Shown: piece by piece, positions 1 to 8,248 of the stretch
Layout: each line of letters begins with the position of its first letter
Numbering within the stretch: the stretch's first letter is position 1
NCBI GenBank assembly: GCA_017439805.1
Contig: JAFSIK010000035.1
Location: forward strand, 1 to 43,766
Source of the DNA: Oscillospiraceae bacterium
Lineage (GTDB): Bacteria; Bacillota; Clostridia; Oscillospirales; Oscillospiraceae
Direction of reading: 5' to 3'
DNA: 43,766 nucleotides
Notes under the pieces: model-generated
Databases searched by the model: none
What the model was told of the DNA's origin: nothing
What the model saw: only the letters and a program-made list of their open reading frames with translations
Translations under genes and position numbers: made by a program

Positions 1-44
1 CTGCCCTGCACTCCAAAGCGAGAGATTTTTTCGCAGGACAAGAC

Positions 45-83
45 AAAAAGCCACGGCAAGGCTGACGCCTGCCGTGGCTTTTT
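45..83 (-). terminator. Intrinsic terminator of the first amino-acid ABC operon
   Basis: A 13-bp arm (45-57) pairs with 71-83, with a further short AGG/CCT pairing inside. The A-run at 45-49 gives a U-tract on the minus strand. It lies about 80 bases past the stop of the ATPase gene, the last gene of that operon. Confidence 0.8.
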
Positions 84-163
84 AACGAAGAATTGCGGAA
101 AAAGATCCGGTTTGGAGCGTATAAATCCCTGTGTGAGGCCGACCTTGGGGGTGTTTTGTTGTT

Positions 164-949
<786 letters not shown>

Positions 950-958
950 ATCTGCCTC

Positions 959-1618
959 CTACGCTCTGAAAAAGTCCAGCTTCTTTTCAACCTTGCCCAG
1001 CACGATGGTAAGTATACCAACGGCAACAAGGAAGAAAATGGCGGTGGAAAACAGGGGCCAGATAAGTCCCTTGGAGGTGTAGTTCTGGGCCACCATGATG
1101 ATTTCCTGATTGGCGATGACGCGGGCAAGGGAGGTGTCCTTGACCAGGGTGATAATCTCGTTGCCCATGGGAGGCACGATGCGCTTTACCACCTGCAGCA
1201 GGGTGACCCGGAAGAAAATCTGCCGGCGGGTCATGCCGAGAACCTGGCCGGCCTCGCTCTGTCCAACGGGGACGCTTTCGATGCCGCCGCGGTAAATTTC
1301 GGAAAAGTAGCAGGCGTAGTTAATTACAAAGGCCACGATGGTGGCGATGAGGCGGCCGGTATAGCCGCTGCCCCACCAGTTGTTGTCCAGAATAAGACCC
1401 GGGCCCCAGTAAATTATGATGACCTGAAGCATCAGAGGGGTGCCGCGGACTATCCAGACGATAGTCTTTACGATGGCTGAGATGGGCTTTATTTTGCTCA
1501 TGGAGCCAAAGGCGATAACCAGACCCAGAGGCAGGCCCGCGGCAAGGGTTATGAAGAATATTTCACAGTTTATCCAGAACGCCTCGGCAAGCCGGGCGAA
1601 GATGACGGAAGCGGTCAT
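959..1618 (-). CDS. Polar amino-acid ABC transporter, permease subunit
   Basis: Integral membrane subunit of a HisM/GlnP-type importer, 219 aa, the normal family length. Hydrophobic segments lie near residues 15-40, 55-75, 85-110 and 185-210. The family coupling loop is visible around residues 125-165 (SVPVGQSEAGQVLGMTRRQ then PPMGNEIITLVKDTSL), where the permease contacts the ATPase. The start ATG has a GGAGGGAAG site. It lies between the binding-protein gene upstream and the ATPase gene downstream, and probably acts as a homodimer because there is only one permease gene in the operon. Confidence 0.93.
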   Translation of the reverse strand: MTASVIFARLAEAFWINCEIFFITLAAGLPLGLVIAFGSMSKIKPISAIVKTIVWIVRGTPLMLQVIIIYWGPGLILDNNWWGSGYTGRLIATIVAFVINYACYFSEIYRGGIESVPVGQSEAGQVLGMTRRQIFFRVTLLQVVKRIVPPMGNEIITLVKDTSLARVIANQEIIMVAQNYTSKGLIWPLFSTAIFFLVAVGILTIVLGKVEKKLDFFRA

Positions 1619-1667
1619 GTCTTCCCTCCGTATGTATATTTTACGGCGCCTTTAAGCGCGCAAAGCC

Positions 1668-1691
1668 GGGAGAACGGATAACCGTCCTCCC
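1668..1691 (-). terminator. Intergenic hairpin between binding protein and permease genes
   Basis: A 10-bp stem with one mismatch and an ATAA loop (1678-1681), arms 1668-1677 and 1682-1691. There is no U-tract on the minus strand, so it is more likely an mRNA-stabilising or processing hairpin than a full terminator. This position commonly raises binding protein output over the membrane subunits. Confidence 0.55.
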
Positions 1692-1715
1692 AGCGTAATG
1701 CTCGGTGATTAAAGT

Positions 1716-2633
1716 TTAGCCGGCAATGGCGGGAGCCAGAGCAAGGCCGTACTTTTCAGCCAGTGCGGGCAGGGTGCCGTCGGCAACCAGCTCCAGAGTG
1801 GCGGCGTTGACCATGTCAACAATATCGCTGCCCTGACGGAAGGCGATGCCGTATTCCTCGGTGGCAAGCTCAACATTGGGGATCATCATAAGGTCGGCGT
1901 AGTCGGTGCCCTCGCCAACCATGGTGGAGGCCAGAGTCCAGTCCAGAACGGCGGCGTCGGCGGTGCCGGCCTTTACTTCGCTCAGACAGTCGGTCTGCTT
2001 GGTGACGGGAACGTAGTCGCACTGAGCCAGGTCGGCGTTGGGCTCGCTGTCGGCGGAGCCGATGATCTGCATTTCGCCGGCGGAGGAAACCTCGGCTACC
2101 AGGCACTTGCCGATAAGGTCGGCGGTGGAGGCGTAGCCGCTGTCAGCCTTGACAACGATGACCTGGGCGTTTTTGACATAGGGAGCGGTGATGCCCATGG
2201 CGGCCTCACGCTCGGGAGTGATGGTCAGGCCGTTCCAGATGCAGTCGATGGTCTTGCCTTCCAGTTCCAGTTCCTTGGTGTCCCAGTTGATTTCAACAAA
2301 CTCGGCCTCAACGCCCAGCTTTTCACAGATGGCCAGAGCGTACTCGGTATCGAAACCGGTGAACTCGCCGTTGTCATCGAAGTAGTTCATGGGAGCGTAA
2401 TCGGTGTAGCCGATTACCATTTTGCCGTTGCCGGAAACATAGGCCCAGTCGCTGTCTGCGTCAGCGGGAGGGGCGGCGGGGGTATCGGCGGCGGGAGGGG
2501 CGGCGTTGCCGGAATCGGCGGGGGGAGTGGTGGTGTCGGCGGCGGGGGGAGTTGCGGGAGCGCCGCAGGCGGCGAAGATGCCGACACACAGTACCAGCAT
2601 CATTATAAGAGCAAGAATACGGGTCTTTTTCAT
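1716..2633 (-). CDS. Amino-acid ABC transporter, substrate-binding lipoprotein
   Basis: Extracytoplasmic solute-binding protein of family 3 (305 aa). The N-terminus MKKTRILALIMM runs into a hydrophobic stretch and the lipobox FAAC (Cys at about 23), so it should be lipid-anchored. A Pro/Ala/Asp/Thr-rich tether of about 40 residues follows, then the two-lobed domain from near residue 65, with the usual IGYTDYAPMNYFDDNGEFTGFD start and a LGVEAEFVEINWD segment. I start it at 2633 because TCCTCC at 2641-2646 (GGAGGA on the minus strand) fits this ATG; an in-frame start 16 codons upstream would precede the signal peptide. It is the first gene of its operon, with a promoter near 2710-2737. Confidence 0.93.
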   Translation of the reverse strand: MKKTRILALIMMLVLCVGIFAACGAPATPPAADTTTPPADSGNAAPPAADTPAAPPADADSDWAYVSGNGKMVIGYTDYAPMNYFDDNGEFTGFDTEYALAICEKLGVEAEFVEINWDTKELELEGKTIDCIWNGLTITPEREAAMGITAPYVKNAQVIVVKADSGYASTADLIGKCLVAEVSSAGEMQIIGSADSEPNADLAQCDYVPVTKQTDCLSEVKAGTADAAVLDWTLASTMVGEGTDYADLMMIPNVELATEEYGIAFRQGSDIVDMVNAATLELVADGTLPALAEKYGLALAPAIAG

Positions 2634-2655
2634 TTTGATTTCCTCCTGAATGCAG

Positions 2656-2701
2656 CGGAGCGAAAGCTCCGTTAATGACAATTTTAAGGGCTCTCGCCCT
2701 T
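2656..2701 (-). promoter_or_regulatory. Two 5'-UTR hairpins in the binding-protein leader
   Basis: A GAAA-tetraloop hairpin (CGGAGC/GCTCCG, 2656-2671) sits just upstream of the ribosome binding site. A second hairpin (AAGGGC/GCCCTT, 2686-2701) lies almost at the predicted transcript 5' end. Such 5' hairpins often protect mRNA from decay; that role is inferred. Confidence 0.4.
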
Positions 2702-2709
2702 GCTTTAAT

Positions 2710-2737
2710 ATAATAACACATTAGCGAAATAAAGCAA
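2710..2737 (-). promoter_or_regulatory. Predicted sigma-A promoter of ABC operon 1
   Basis: On the minus strand TTGCTT (2732-2737), a 16-base spacer and TATTAT (2710-2715). A palindrome GCAATATTGC lies immediately upstream at 2741-2750 and could be an operator. Confidence 0.55.
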
Positions 2738-2833
2738 TAGGCAATATTGCATATATTTCCTCTTTGTTTTTGTATGGTTTGATGGTGTTTTGACGGTTTT
2801 GTGCCTCCGGCGCATTTTTGATTTGTTTTGCCA

Positions 2834-2863
2834 TAAAAAAACCACCCCGGGCGGGGTGGTTTT
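2834..2863 (-). terminator. Terminator of the second amino-acid ABC operon
   Basis: Stem ACCACCCC (2841-2848) with GGGGTGGT (2853-2860), with A-rich sequence to the left and T-rich sequence to the right, so it can work on both strands. It lies 12 bases past the stop of the downstream-most gene (ATPase at 2875). Confidence 0.85.
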
Positions 2864-2874
2864 CTTTTTCATTA

Positions 2875-3615
2875 TTATAATACCTTGGACAGGAATTCCT
2901 TAAGGCGGGGGGCCTGGGGATTGTCAAAAATCTGCTGGGGGGTACCCATTTCAACAATTTTGCCCTCGTCCATAAAGATTACCCGGTCGCCCACCTCACG
3001 GGCAAAGCCCATTTCGTGGGTAACCACCACCATGGTCATGCCATCGGCGGCAAGCTGCTTCATAACCTCCAGAACCTCGCCTACCATTTCCGGGTCAAGG
3101 GCGGAGGTGGGTTCGTCAAAGAGCATTACCTCCGGGTCCATGCACAGGGCGCGGACAATGGCGATACGCTGTTTCTGGCCGCCGGAGAGCTGGTGGGGAT
3201 AGGCGTCGGCTCTGTCGGGCAGACCTACGCGCTCCAGAAGCTTCATTGCCTGTGCCTCGGCCTCCTCTTTGCTCTTTTTGAGCAGCTGCATGGGGGCCAG
3301 AGTCATATTTTTCAAAATGGTCTTGTGGGGGAAAAGATTGAAGTGCTGAAACACCATGCCCATCTTCTGACGGTGGACGTTGATGTTGTTTTTCTTGTCG
3401 GTGATGTCAACGCCGTTGACGTATACGCTGCCGCCGGTGGGAACTTCCAGCAGATTCAGGCAGCGCAGGAAGGTGCTCTTTCCGCTGCCGGAGGGGCCGA
3501 TGACAACGACCACCTCGCCGCGCTTGATGTCGGCGGATACGCCGTCGAGAGCCTTGATGGCGCCGTTGTTGAAGTACTTCTGTACGTTTTTGGCGCTGAT
3601 TATGTATTCACTCAT
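2875..3615 (-). CDS. Polar amino-acid ABC transporter, ATP-binding subunit
   Basis: GlnQ-type ATPase, 246 aa, the usual length. Walker A GPSGSGKS is at about residues 40-47, signature LSGGQKQR near 143-150, Walker B VMLFDEP near 165-171 and the switch [11 protein letters not shown] near 200. Its ATG shares the A of the permease stop codon (TGATG), so translation of the two subunits is coupled. It is the last gene of operon 2 and a paralogue of the ATPase at 164-949, which has a longer mid-region. The substrate is not readable. Confidence 0.94.
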   Translation of the reverse strand: MSEYIISAKNVQKYFNNGAIKALDGVSADIKRGEVVVVIGPSGSGKSTFLRCLNLLEVPTGGSVYVNGVDITDKKNNINVHRQKMGMVFQHFNLFPHKTILKNMTLAPMQLLKKSKEEAEAQAMKLLERVGLPDRADAYPHQLSGGQKQRIAIVRALCMDPEVMLFDEPTSALDPEMVGEVLEVMKQLAADGMTMVVVTHEMGFAREVGDRVIFMDEGKIVEMGTPQQIFDNPQAPRLKEFLSKVL

Positions 3616-4448
3616 CAGGCGGCGACCTCCTTCTTTTTATTTCCGGAGCGCATCTGCTTGCTGATATTTCCTACCCGCAGGCGGCGTTCCAGCTTGCCCA
3701 TGAGCCAGGTGAAAAACAGTACCAGAATCAGGTAGACCACCGCAACGCCCAGCAGGGGCAGGAAGTCGACGTAGGCCACGCCGCGGACGATGTTGGCGGC
3801 GCGGGTAAGGTCGGTGAGACCCACATAACCGGCGATGGCGGTTTCCTTCAGCAGGACGATAAACTCGTTTACCAGGGCGGGCAGGACGTTTTTAAAGGCC
3901 TGTGGCAGGATAATGTGGCGCATGGTGGCCACGTATCCGAAGCCGAGGGAGCGTCCCGCCTCCATCTGACCCTTGTCTATGGACATGATACCGCTTCGGA
4001 TAATCTCGGCAACGTAGGCGCCGGAATTCATGCCGAAGGCGATGACGCCCGCAAGAATCTTGTTGTTGGAGGAGGCCATGATAACGAAGAAGATTATCAT
4101 TATCTGCACAACAACGGGGGTGCCGCGGATAACGGTAAGGTATATCTTGGAAATGGCGTTGGCGATGCGCAGGACGAATTTGCCCACACCGGGACGAAGC
4201 TCGGCGTGCATATTGTCCCAGGAAACGCGGATGATGGAGATGACGATGCCGATGATGAGACCCAGTACAAGGGCCAGGGCAGTCAGAAGCAGGGTGTTTC
4301 CCAGACCCTCCACGTACTGCATCCAGCGGCTGTCGTGTATGAAGGATTTAAAAAAGGAATAGCAAAACTCGTTTAACCATTCCGGGCCGTTGAGTATCCA
4401 GTCCGGAGCGGTGTCCAGAAAGGCCTGCATGGTTTCAGATACTTTCAC
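3615..4448 (-). CDS. Polar amino-acid ABC transporter, permease subunit
   Basis: HisM/GlnP-type permease, 277 aa. It carries an extra N-terminal periplasm-facing stretch of about 45 residues (ending near WMQYVEGL) before the first membrane segment, as seen in some Clostridia homologues. The family loop is visible as [21 protein letters not shown] followed by [22 protein letters not shown]. The start is GTG at 4448, preceded by GAGGTG at a 5-base gap. The C-terminus is basic ([13 protein letters not shown]). It overlaps the ATPase gene by one base. Confidence 0.92.
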   Translation of the reverse strand: MKVSETMQAFLDTAPDWILNGPEWLNEFCYSFFKSFIHDSRWMQYVEGLGNTLLLTALALVLGLIIGIVISIIRVSWDNMHAELRPGVGKFVLRIANAISKIYLTVIRGTPVVVQIMIIFFVIMASSNNKILAGVIAFGMNSGAYVAEIIRSGIMSIDKGQMEAGRSLGFGYVATMRHIILPQAFKNVLPALVNEFIVLLKETAIAGYVGLTDLTRAANIVRGVAYVDFLPLLGVAVVYLILVLFFTWLMGKLERRLRVGNISKQMRSGNKKKEVAA

Positions 4449-4470
4449 TGTATCACCTCGTTATGTGTTA

Positions 4471-4500
4471 AAAAAGGGGCGGAAGGAGTCCGCCCCTTTT
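4471..4500 (-). terminator. Leaky intergenic terminator between binding protein and permease genes
   Basis: Stem GGGGCGGA (4476-4483) with TCCGCCCC (4490-4497) and a run of T on the minus strand (A4470-4475). It sits inside the operon, between the binding-protein stop and the permease start, so it probably reduces but does not abolish read-through. That would favour the binding protein over membrane subunits. Confidence 0.7.
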
Positions 4501-4516
4501 GGGTGTTTGCGTAAAA

Positions 4517-5299
4517 TCAGCCGATGTACTTATCCAGAATGGCCTGTACGGTGCCGTCTTTGATGAGCTCCTGCAGAGCGGTGTCGATGGCGGCGTTCAG
4601 CTCGGCCTTGTCCTTGTTCATGGCAATGGCGTAGTCCTCAACGGCATACTCGGTGTCAAGGATCTTCAGACCCTCGTTCTCGGCTACGAAAGCCTTGGCG
4701 GGCTCGTTGTCGATGACAACGCAGTCAACCTTGCCGTTCTTCAGAGCCATAACAGCGTCGGCGCCCTTGGCGTAGCGGTCGACGGTGCCCAGACCTTCGT
4801 CCTCGATGTCCCAGGTGGAGTACAGGTCGCCGGTGGTGGCCAGCTGTACGCCGATGGTGTGGTTGGCGCCCTCGGCAAAGAGGTCGTCAACGGCGGTGAT
4901 GGGGCTGTCCTCGGTGACGATAACTACCTGAACGCCGGTGGCGTAGGTGGTGGAGAAGGCAACCTCTTCAAGGCGCTCGTCGGTGACGGTCATGCCGGCA
5001 ACGCCAACGTCAGCCTTGCCGCCCTTGACGGAGGAGATGATGGAATCGAACTCCATGTTCTCGATTTTCAGGGTCAGGCCCAGCTTCTCGGCGATGGCGG
5101 CGGCGATTTCGGCGTCGATGCCAACTACTTCGTTGTTTTCGATGAACTCATAGGGGGGGAACTCGGCGTTGGTAGCCATAACAAGTACGCCGTCCTCGAC
5201 GGTATCCAGGCCTTTGCCGGGCTTGCTGCCGCAGGCGGCAAAAATGCCCACGCACAGAACCAGCATCAGAACAAGTGCAACAATACGGGTCTTCTTCAT
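4517..5299 (-). CDS. Amino-acid ABC transporter, substrate-binding lipoprotein
   Basis: Family 3 solute-binding lipoprotein, 260 aa. The signal peptide MKKTRIVALVLMLVLC ends in the lipobox FAAC (Cys about 23) and is nearly identical to that of the binding protein at 1716-2633, although the mature domains differ widely. Here no Pro-rich tether is present; the binding domain starts almost at once (VMATNAEFPPYEF, then VGIDAEIAAAIAEKLG and GMTVTDER). The ATG has a GGAG site in CAAAGGAGAAAATT. It is the first gene of operon 2 and has its own promoter. Confidence 0.94.
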   Translation of the reverse strand: MKKTRIVALVLMLVLCVGIFAACGSKPGKGLDTVEDGVLVMATNAEFPPYEFIENNEVVGIDAEIAAAIAEKLGLTLKIENMEFDSIISSVKGGKADVGVAGMTVTDERLEEVAFSTTYATGVQVVIVTEDSPITAVDDLFAEGANHTIGVQLATTGDLYSTWDIEDEGLGTVDRYAKGADAVMALKNGKVDCVVIDNEPAKAFVAENEGLKILDTEYAVEDYAIAMNKDKAELNAAIDTALQELIKDGTVQAILDKYIG

Positions 5300-5370
5300 A
5301 GTAATTTTCTCCTTTGCAATTTATGTTTTCCCGGGAAAATATCCGGGAGGCGATTCTTTACGCGACTGCA

Positions 5371-5399
5371 ATCCTACCATAATTTAATAAATAATGCAA
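5371..5399 (-). promoter_or_regulatory. Predicted sigma-A promoter of ABC operon 2
   Basis: On the minus strand TTGCAT (5394-5399), a 17-base spacer and TAGGAT (5371-5376). The leader of about 65 bases contains a small CCCGG/CCGGG hairpin at 5330-5348. Confidence 0.65.
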
Positions 5400-5510
5400 C
5401 CCCTTTTTTTGCATACTTATGTAAATTTAATGGTTTTTATTCATGTATATTCATTTTCTTGTGTCCGCCGCCACAAACCTGCACAATATGTATAATTGGA
5501 CTAAATGTCT

Positions 5511-5539
5511 TTGCTTTTTCAGGCAAAGTTTGCTATCAT
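5511..5539 (+). promoter_or_regulatory. Predicted sigma-A promoter of the amidohydrolase gene
   Basis: TTGCTT (5511-5516), a 17-base spacer and TATCAT (5534-5539). An AAGGAGGG ribosome binding site follows at 5555-5562. Confidence 0.6.
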
Positions 5540-5570
5540 ATAATCAAATCAAACAAGGAGGGCAAATCGC

Positions 5571-6566
5571 TTGAAAGTAATCGATTTTGAGTATCACGGC
5601 TATATACCCGAAGTCCTGGAGGCCATGTCCAAGCGCAAGACCTACCCCATTTACGACAAGGAAGCAAACTTTGTCCACTGGACCGAACACATCAGCCAGA
5701 CCCATGCCCCTCTCAAGCGCCGTCTGGAACGCAGATATGACGAGCGCGTGGCATCCATGGAGCGCGACGGCATCGACGTTGCGGTGCTCAGCTCCTCTCC
5801 CGGCATCGAGGACCTTGATTTCGAAACCGCCGCGGAGCTCTGCCGCAAAACCAACGACACCATTTACGAACACATGAAGCGCTATCCCGGAAAATTCTAC
5901 GGAAGCGCCACCCTGCCCGTTATGAACCCCCAGGCCGCCTGCGACGAGCTGAAACGCTGTGTTGAGGAGCTGGGCTTCAGCGCATGGCACGCCCACTCCA
6001 ACTTCGCCCAGAGTCCCGCCGACGACCCCATGTACTACCCCATCTACGAGATGTGCGAAAAGCTGGGCGTATACATCTACCTCCATCCCAAAATGCCCGA
6101 CCACGAGCGCTTCCGCGGATTCGGCTTCCCCTTCGCCGGCGCCGCCATGGGTTTTACCGTGGACACCCAGATCGTGCTTATCCGACTGATGCTGTCCGGT
6201 CTTTTTGACCGTCTGCCCAATCTGAAAATTATGCTGGGTCATCTGGGCGAGGCTCTCCCCTTCCTGCTGGAGCGCATCGACGGCAGACTCTCCTCCGAGG
6301 CCTGCCCCGGCGTGGAGATGACAAAATCCATCGGATATTATTTCGAAAACAATATCCTTATCTCCACCAGCGGCAATATGAGCGCCGCCGCCTTCCAGTG
6401 CGCCAAGACCGTTATGGGCATCGACAGAATGTTCTACGGCAGCGACCACCCCTACGAGGATCCCAAGGATATGCGCGACTTCCTTGCGGGTCTGCCCCTC
6501 ACCGACGAGGAAAGAGCAAAACTTTACTACCAGAACGGCGAAAAGCTGCTGGGCATCAAGCTTTAA
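5571..6566 (+). CDS. Amidohydrolase-2 family protein, gamma-resorcylate decarboxylase-like
   Basis: Predicted cytoplasmic TIM-barrel metal enzyme, 331 aa, of the ACMSD / gamma-resorcylate decarboxylase branch of the amidohydrolase superfamily, whose members mostly remove CO2 from aromatic or semialdehyde acids. The N-terminal metal motif reads DFEYHGY, i.e. ExH rather than the hydrolase HxH, which fits the decarboxylase branch (EEH). Other family marks are YLHPK (metal His, about residue 173), HLGEALPFLLERID (about 224-237) and FYGSDHPYED with the catalytic Asp (about 288-297). The start is TTG at 5571, 8 bases after AAGGAGGG; no better ATG exists. It stands alone between its promoter and a terminator, so the substrate cannot be inferred from neighbours. 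Confidence 0.82.
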   Translation: MKVIDFEYHGYIPEVLEAMSKRKTYPIYDKEANFVHWTEHISQTHAPLKRRLERRYDERVASMERDGIDVAVLSSSPGIEDLDFETAAELCRKTNDTIYEHMKRYPGKFYGSATLPVMNPQAACDELKRCVEELGFSAWHAHSNFAQSPADDPMYYPIYEMCEKLGVYIYLHPKMPDHERFRGFGFPFAGAAMGFTVDTQIVLIRLMLSGLFDRLPNLKIMLGHLGEALPFLLERIDGRLSSEACPGVEMTKSIGYYFENNILISTSGNMSAAAFQCAKTVMGIDRMFYGSDHPYEDPKDMRDFLAGLPLTDEERAKLYYQNGEKLLGIKL

Positions 6567-6575
6567 TCAAATACG

Positions 6576-6606
6576 AAACCGCCGGCCTGTATGGCCGGCG
6601 GTTTTT
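6576..6606 (+). terminator. Terminator of the amidohydrolase gene
   Basis: AACCGCCGGCC (6577-6587) pairs with GGCCGGCGGTT (6593-6603) around a 5-base loop, followed by TTTT. Confidence 0.9.
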
Positions 6607-6665
6607 TGCCGGTAAAAACGGCGGAAAGTCCGGAAAGCAACAAAAAACCGGACGCTCCGCCGCCG

Positions 6666-6690
6666 AAAAAGGCTCCCCTGAGGCCTTTTT
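6666..6690 (-). terminator. Terminator of the ArsB/NhaD-type permease gene
   Basis: AAAAAGGC pairs with GCCTTTTT around a 9-base loop, two bases past the permease stop. The A-run on the plus strand gives the U-tract on the minus strand. Confidence 0.7.
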
Positions 6691-6692
6691 CA

Positions 6693-8036
6693 TCAGAGGT
6701 ATCTGAAGAAGAGAAGTATCATTGAAATGGCGATTACGATAACGGTGGGCACCGCAAGTATACGGCAGTATTTGCCCCAGCCGATGTGGTAGCCGTTTTT
6801 CGACGCGATTGCCACGCCCACAACGTTGGCGCTGGCGCCGATGGGAGTTGCGCTGCCGCCCACGTCGGTGCCCATGGCAAGAGCCCAGGCAAGGGTGGGA
6901 AGCTCCACGCCGGAGGTGGCTGCCAGAGTTTTGATGACGGGTATCATGGTGGCGGCGAAGGGAATGTTGTCGATGAAGGCGCTGGCAACGGCGCTGCCCC
7001 ACAGGATTATAGCTATCATAATGTGCAGGTTGCCGCCGCTGGCGGTGCTGATAAGGCCGGCAAGCCAGGCCAGGATGCCGGTGTGCTCAAGGCCGCTGAC
7101 AACAATAAACAGCCCCACGAAGAAAAGAAGGGTTTTGTAATCCACGCACTTGAGAATGTGCCAACGGTTTTTTCCCGCGAAAAGCAGGGTCAGCGCCGCG
7201 ATTAATATGCCGATGGTGGAAACCGTCAGACCGGTACGGGCGTGGGTGATGAGCAAAACCACCGCCAGCAGGAAAATAATGATGCTGACAGCGAAGCTGC
7301 GGGCGCTTTTAATGACGCTGCGGGGTGCCGGACAGCAGCTGCTGCCGTGGGCGCCGGCGGGCATTTTGCGGATAAGCGCAAAGTAGAAGAACACCAGCAT
7401 CACAGCCATACTCACCAGAGCGATAAGGCCGGTGTTGGAGATGAAGTCGGCGAAGGTATAGCCCAGAGAGGTGCCGATGATGATATTGGGTGGGTCGCCG
7501 CACATGGTGGCGCTGCCGCCCAGATTGGCGCAGAATATCTCCGCCAGTATCATGGTTACGGGGTTGAATTTCAGCATGCGGGACAGCTCCACCGTAACGG
7601 CCGCAAGAAACATGATGACGGTGATGCTGTCGATGAACATGGCCAGCACAGCGGAAATTATCATGAACATGATGAAAATGGAGCGGATACGGAACTGCAC
7701 CAGCTTTGCGATTGCAATGCACAGCCAGCGGAAAAATCCGCTTTCCGCCATGCCCTCAACCATTACCATCATGCCGAAAATGAAGAAGATGGTCTCCCAG
7801 TTGACGCCGGTGGAGTGGGAGCTGCCGGCGGCGCTGTACCAGAAGTCGGGGGCGACGATGCTGCCAAGGCTCACTGCTTCCCACGCGCCGGCGGCGTCTT
7901 TCAGACAAAGGCCGAAAACGATTACCAGCATCATCGCCCCGCAGCCAAGGGTGACGATATGCCGCGGCACCTGCTCCATGACGATAAGTATGAACATCAG
8001 TATGAAAATTATGGCTGAAAGAAGCTGCGCGGTCAT
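6693..8036 (-). CDS. ArsB/NhaD-type ion transporter superfamily permease
   Basis: Polytopic membrane protein, 447 aa, with about 11 hydrophobic segments. It matches the ion transporter superfamily that includes ArsB, NhaD and SLC13-like carriers: the first repeat carries FCANLGGSATMCGDPPNIIIG (about residues 170-190) and the second the related MGTDVGGSATPIGASANVVG (about 385-405), the two inverted-repeat substrate/ion motifs. There is no arsR, arsA or other arsenic gene nearby, so an organic anion or Na+/H+ role is equally possible. The ATG has a GGGAGGAAAAATCA leader. It is monocistronic, with a terminator directly downstream and a repeat-bearing upstream region (8148-8172). Confidence 0.88.
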   Translation of the reverse strand: MTAQLLSAIIFILMFILIVMEQVPRHIVTLGCGAMMLVIVFGLCLKDAAGAWEAVSLGSIVAPDFWYSAAGSSHSTGVNWETIFFIFGMMVMVEGMAESGFFRWLCIAIAKLVQFRIRSIFIMFMIISAVLAMFIDSITVIMFLAAVTVELSRMLKFNPVTMILAEIFCANLGGSATMCGDPPNIIIGTSLGYTFADFISNTGLIALVSMAVMLVFFYFALIRKMPAGAHGSSCCPAPRSVIKSARSFAVSIIIFLLAVVLLITHARTGLTVSTIGILIAALTLLFAGKNRWHILKCVDYKTLLFFVGLFIVVSGLEHTGILAWLAGLISTASGGNLHIMIAIILWGSAVASAFIDNIPFAATMIPVIKTLAATSGVELPTLAWALAMGTDVGGSATPIGASANVVGVAIASKNGYHIGWGKYCRILAVPTVIVIAISMILLFFRYL

Positions 8037-8147
8037 TGATTTTTCCTCCCGGGGGCTCGATAAACTATATACACATTACATTTTACACTACCGTCTTGTG
8101 CTTTTCTAATAAAAAAGGCGTTAAGAATTGTGCATATTGCCTAATGT

Positions 8148-8172
8148 AAATAGCTATTTTTATAGCTATTTC
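8148..8172. repeat. Direct repeat of a small palindrome upstream of the permease gene
   Basis: ATAGCTATTT occurs at 8150-8159 and again at 8162-8171, a 12-base period; each contains the palindrome ATAGCTAT. It lies about 115 bases upstream of the permease start, in an otherwise gene-free AT-rich stretch (8037-8195). A regulator binding site is possible but unproven. Confidence 0.4.
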
Positions 8173-8195
8173 TATGAGCGTTTTTGGACAAATAT

Positions 8196-8225
8196 AAAAA
8201 ACCCGGGACGAAAATTCGTCCCGGG
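8196..8225 (-). terminator. Terminator of the SCP2-like/aminotransferase operon
   Basis: CCCGGGACGAA (8202-8212) is repeated inverted at 8215-8225. The A-run at 8196-8201 gives UUUUUU on the minus strand. It lies 23 bases past the aminotransferase stop. Confidence 0.92.
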
Positions 8226-8248
8226 CGGAGGCGGACAGGCGTCCGGAG

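Noticed and set aside
2634..2830. T-box or other riboswitch upstream of the amino-acid transporter operon
   Set aside because: The predicted leader is too short and has only two small hairpins; no T-box bulge or terminator/antiterminator pair is seen.
6693..8036. Arsenite efflux system
   Set aside because: Only the broad superfamily motifs match; no arsR, arsA, arsC or arsenic-type neighbour is present.
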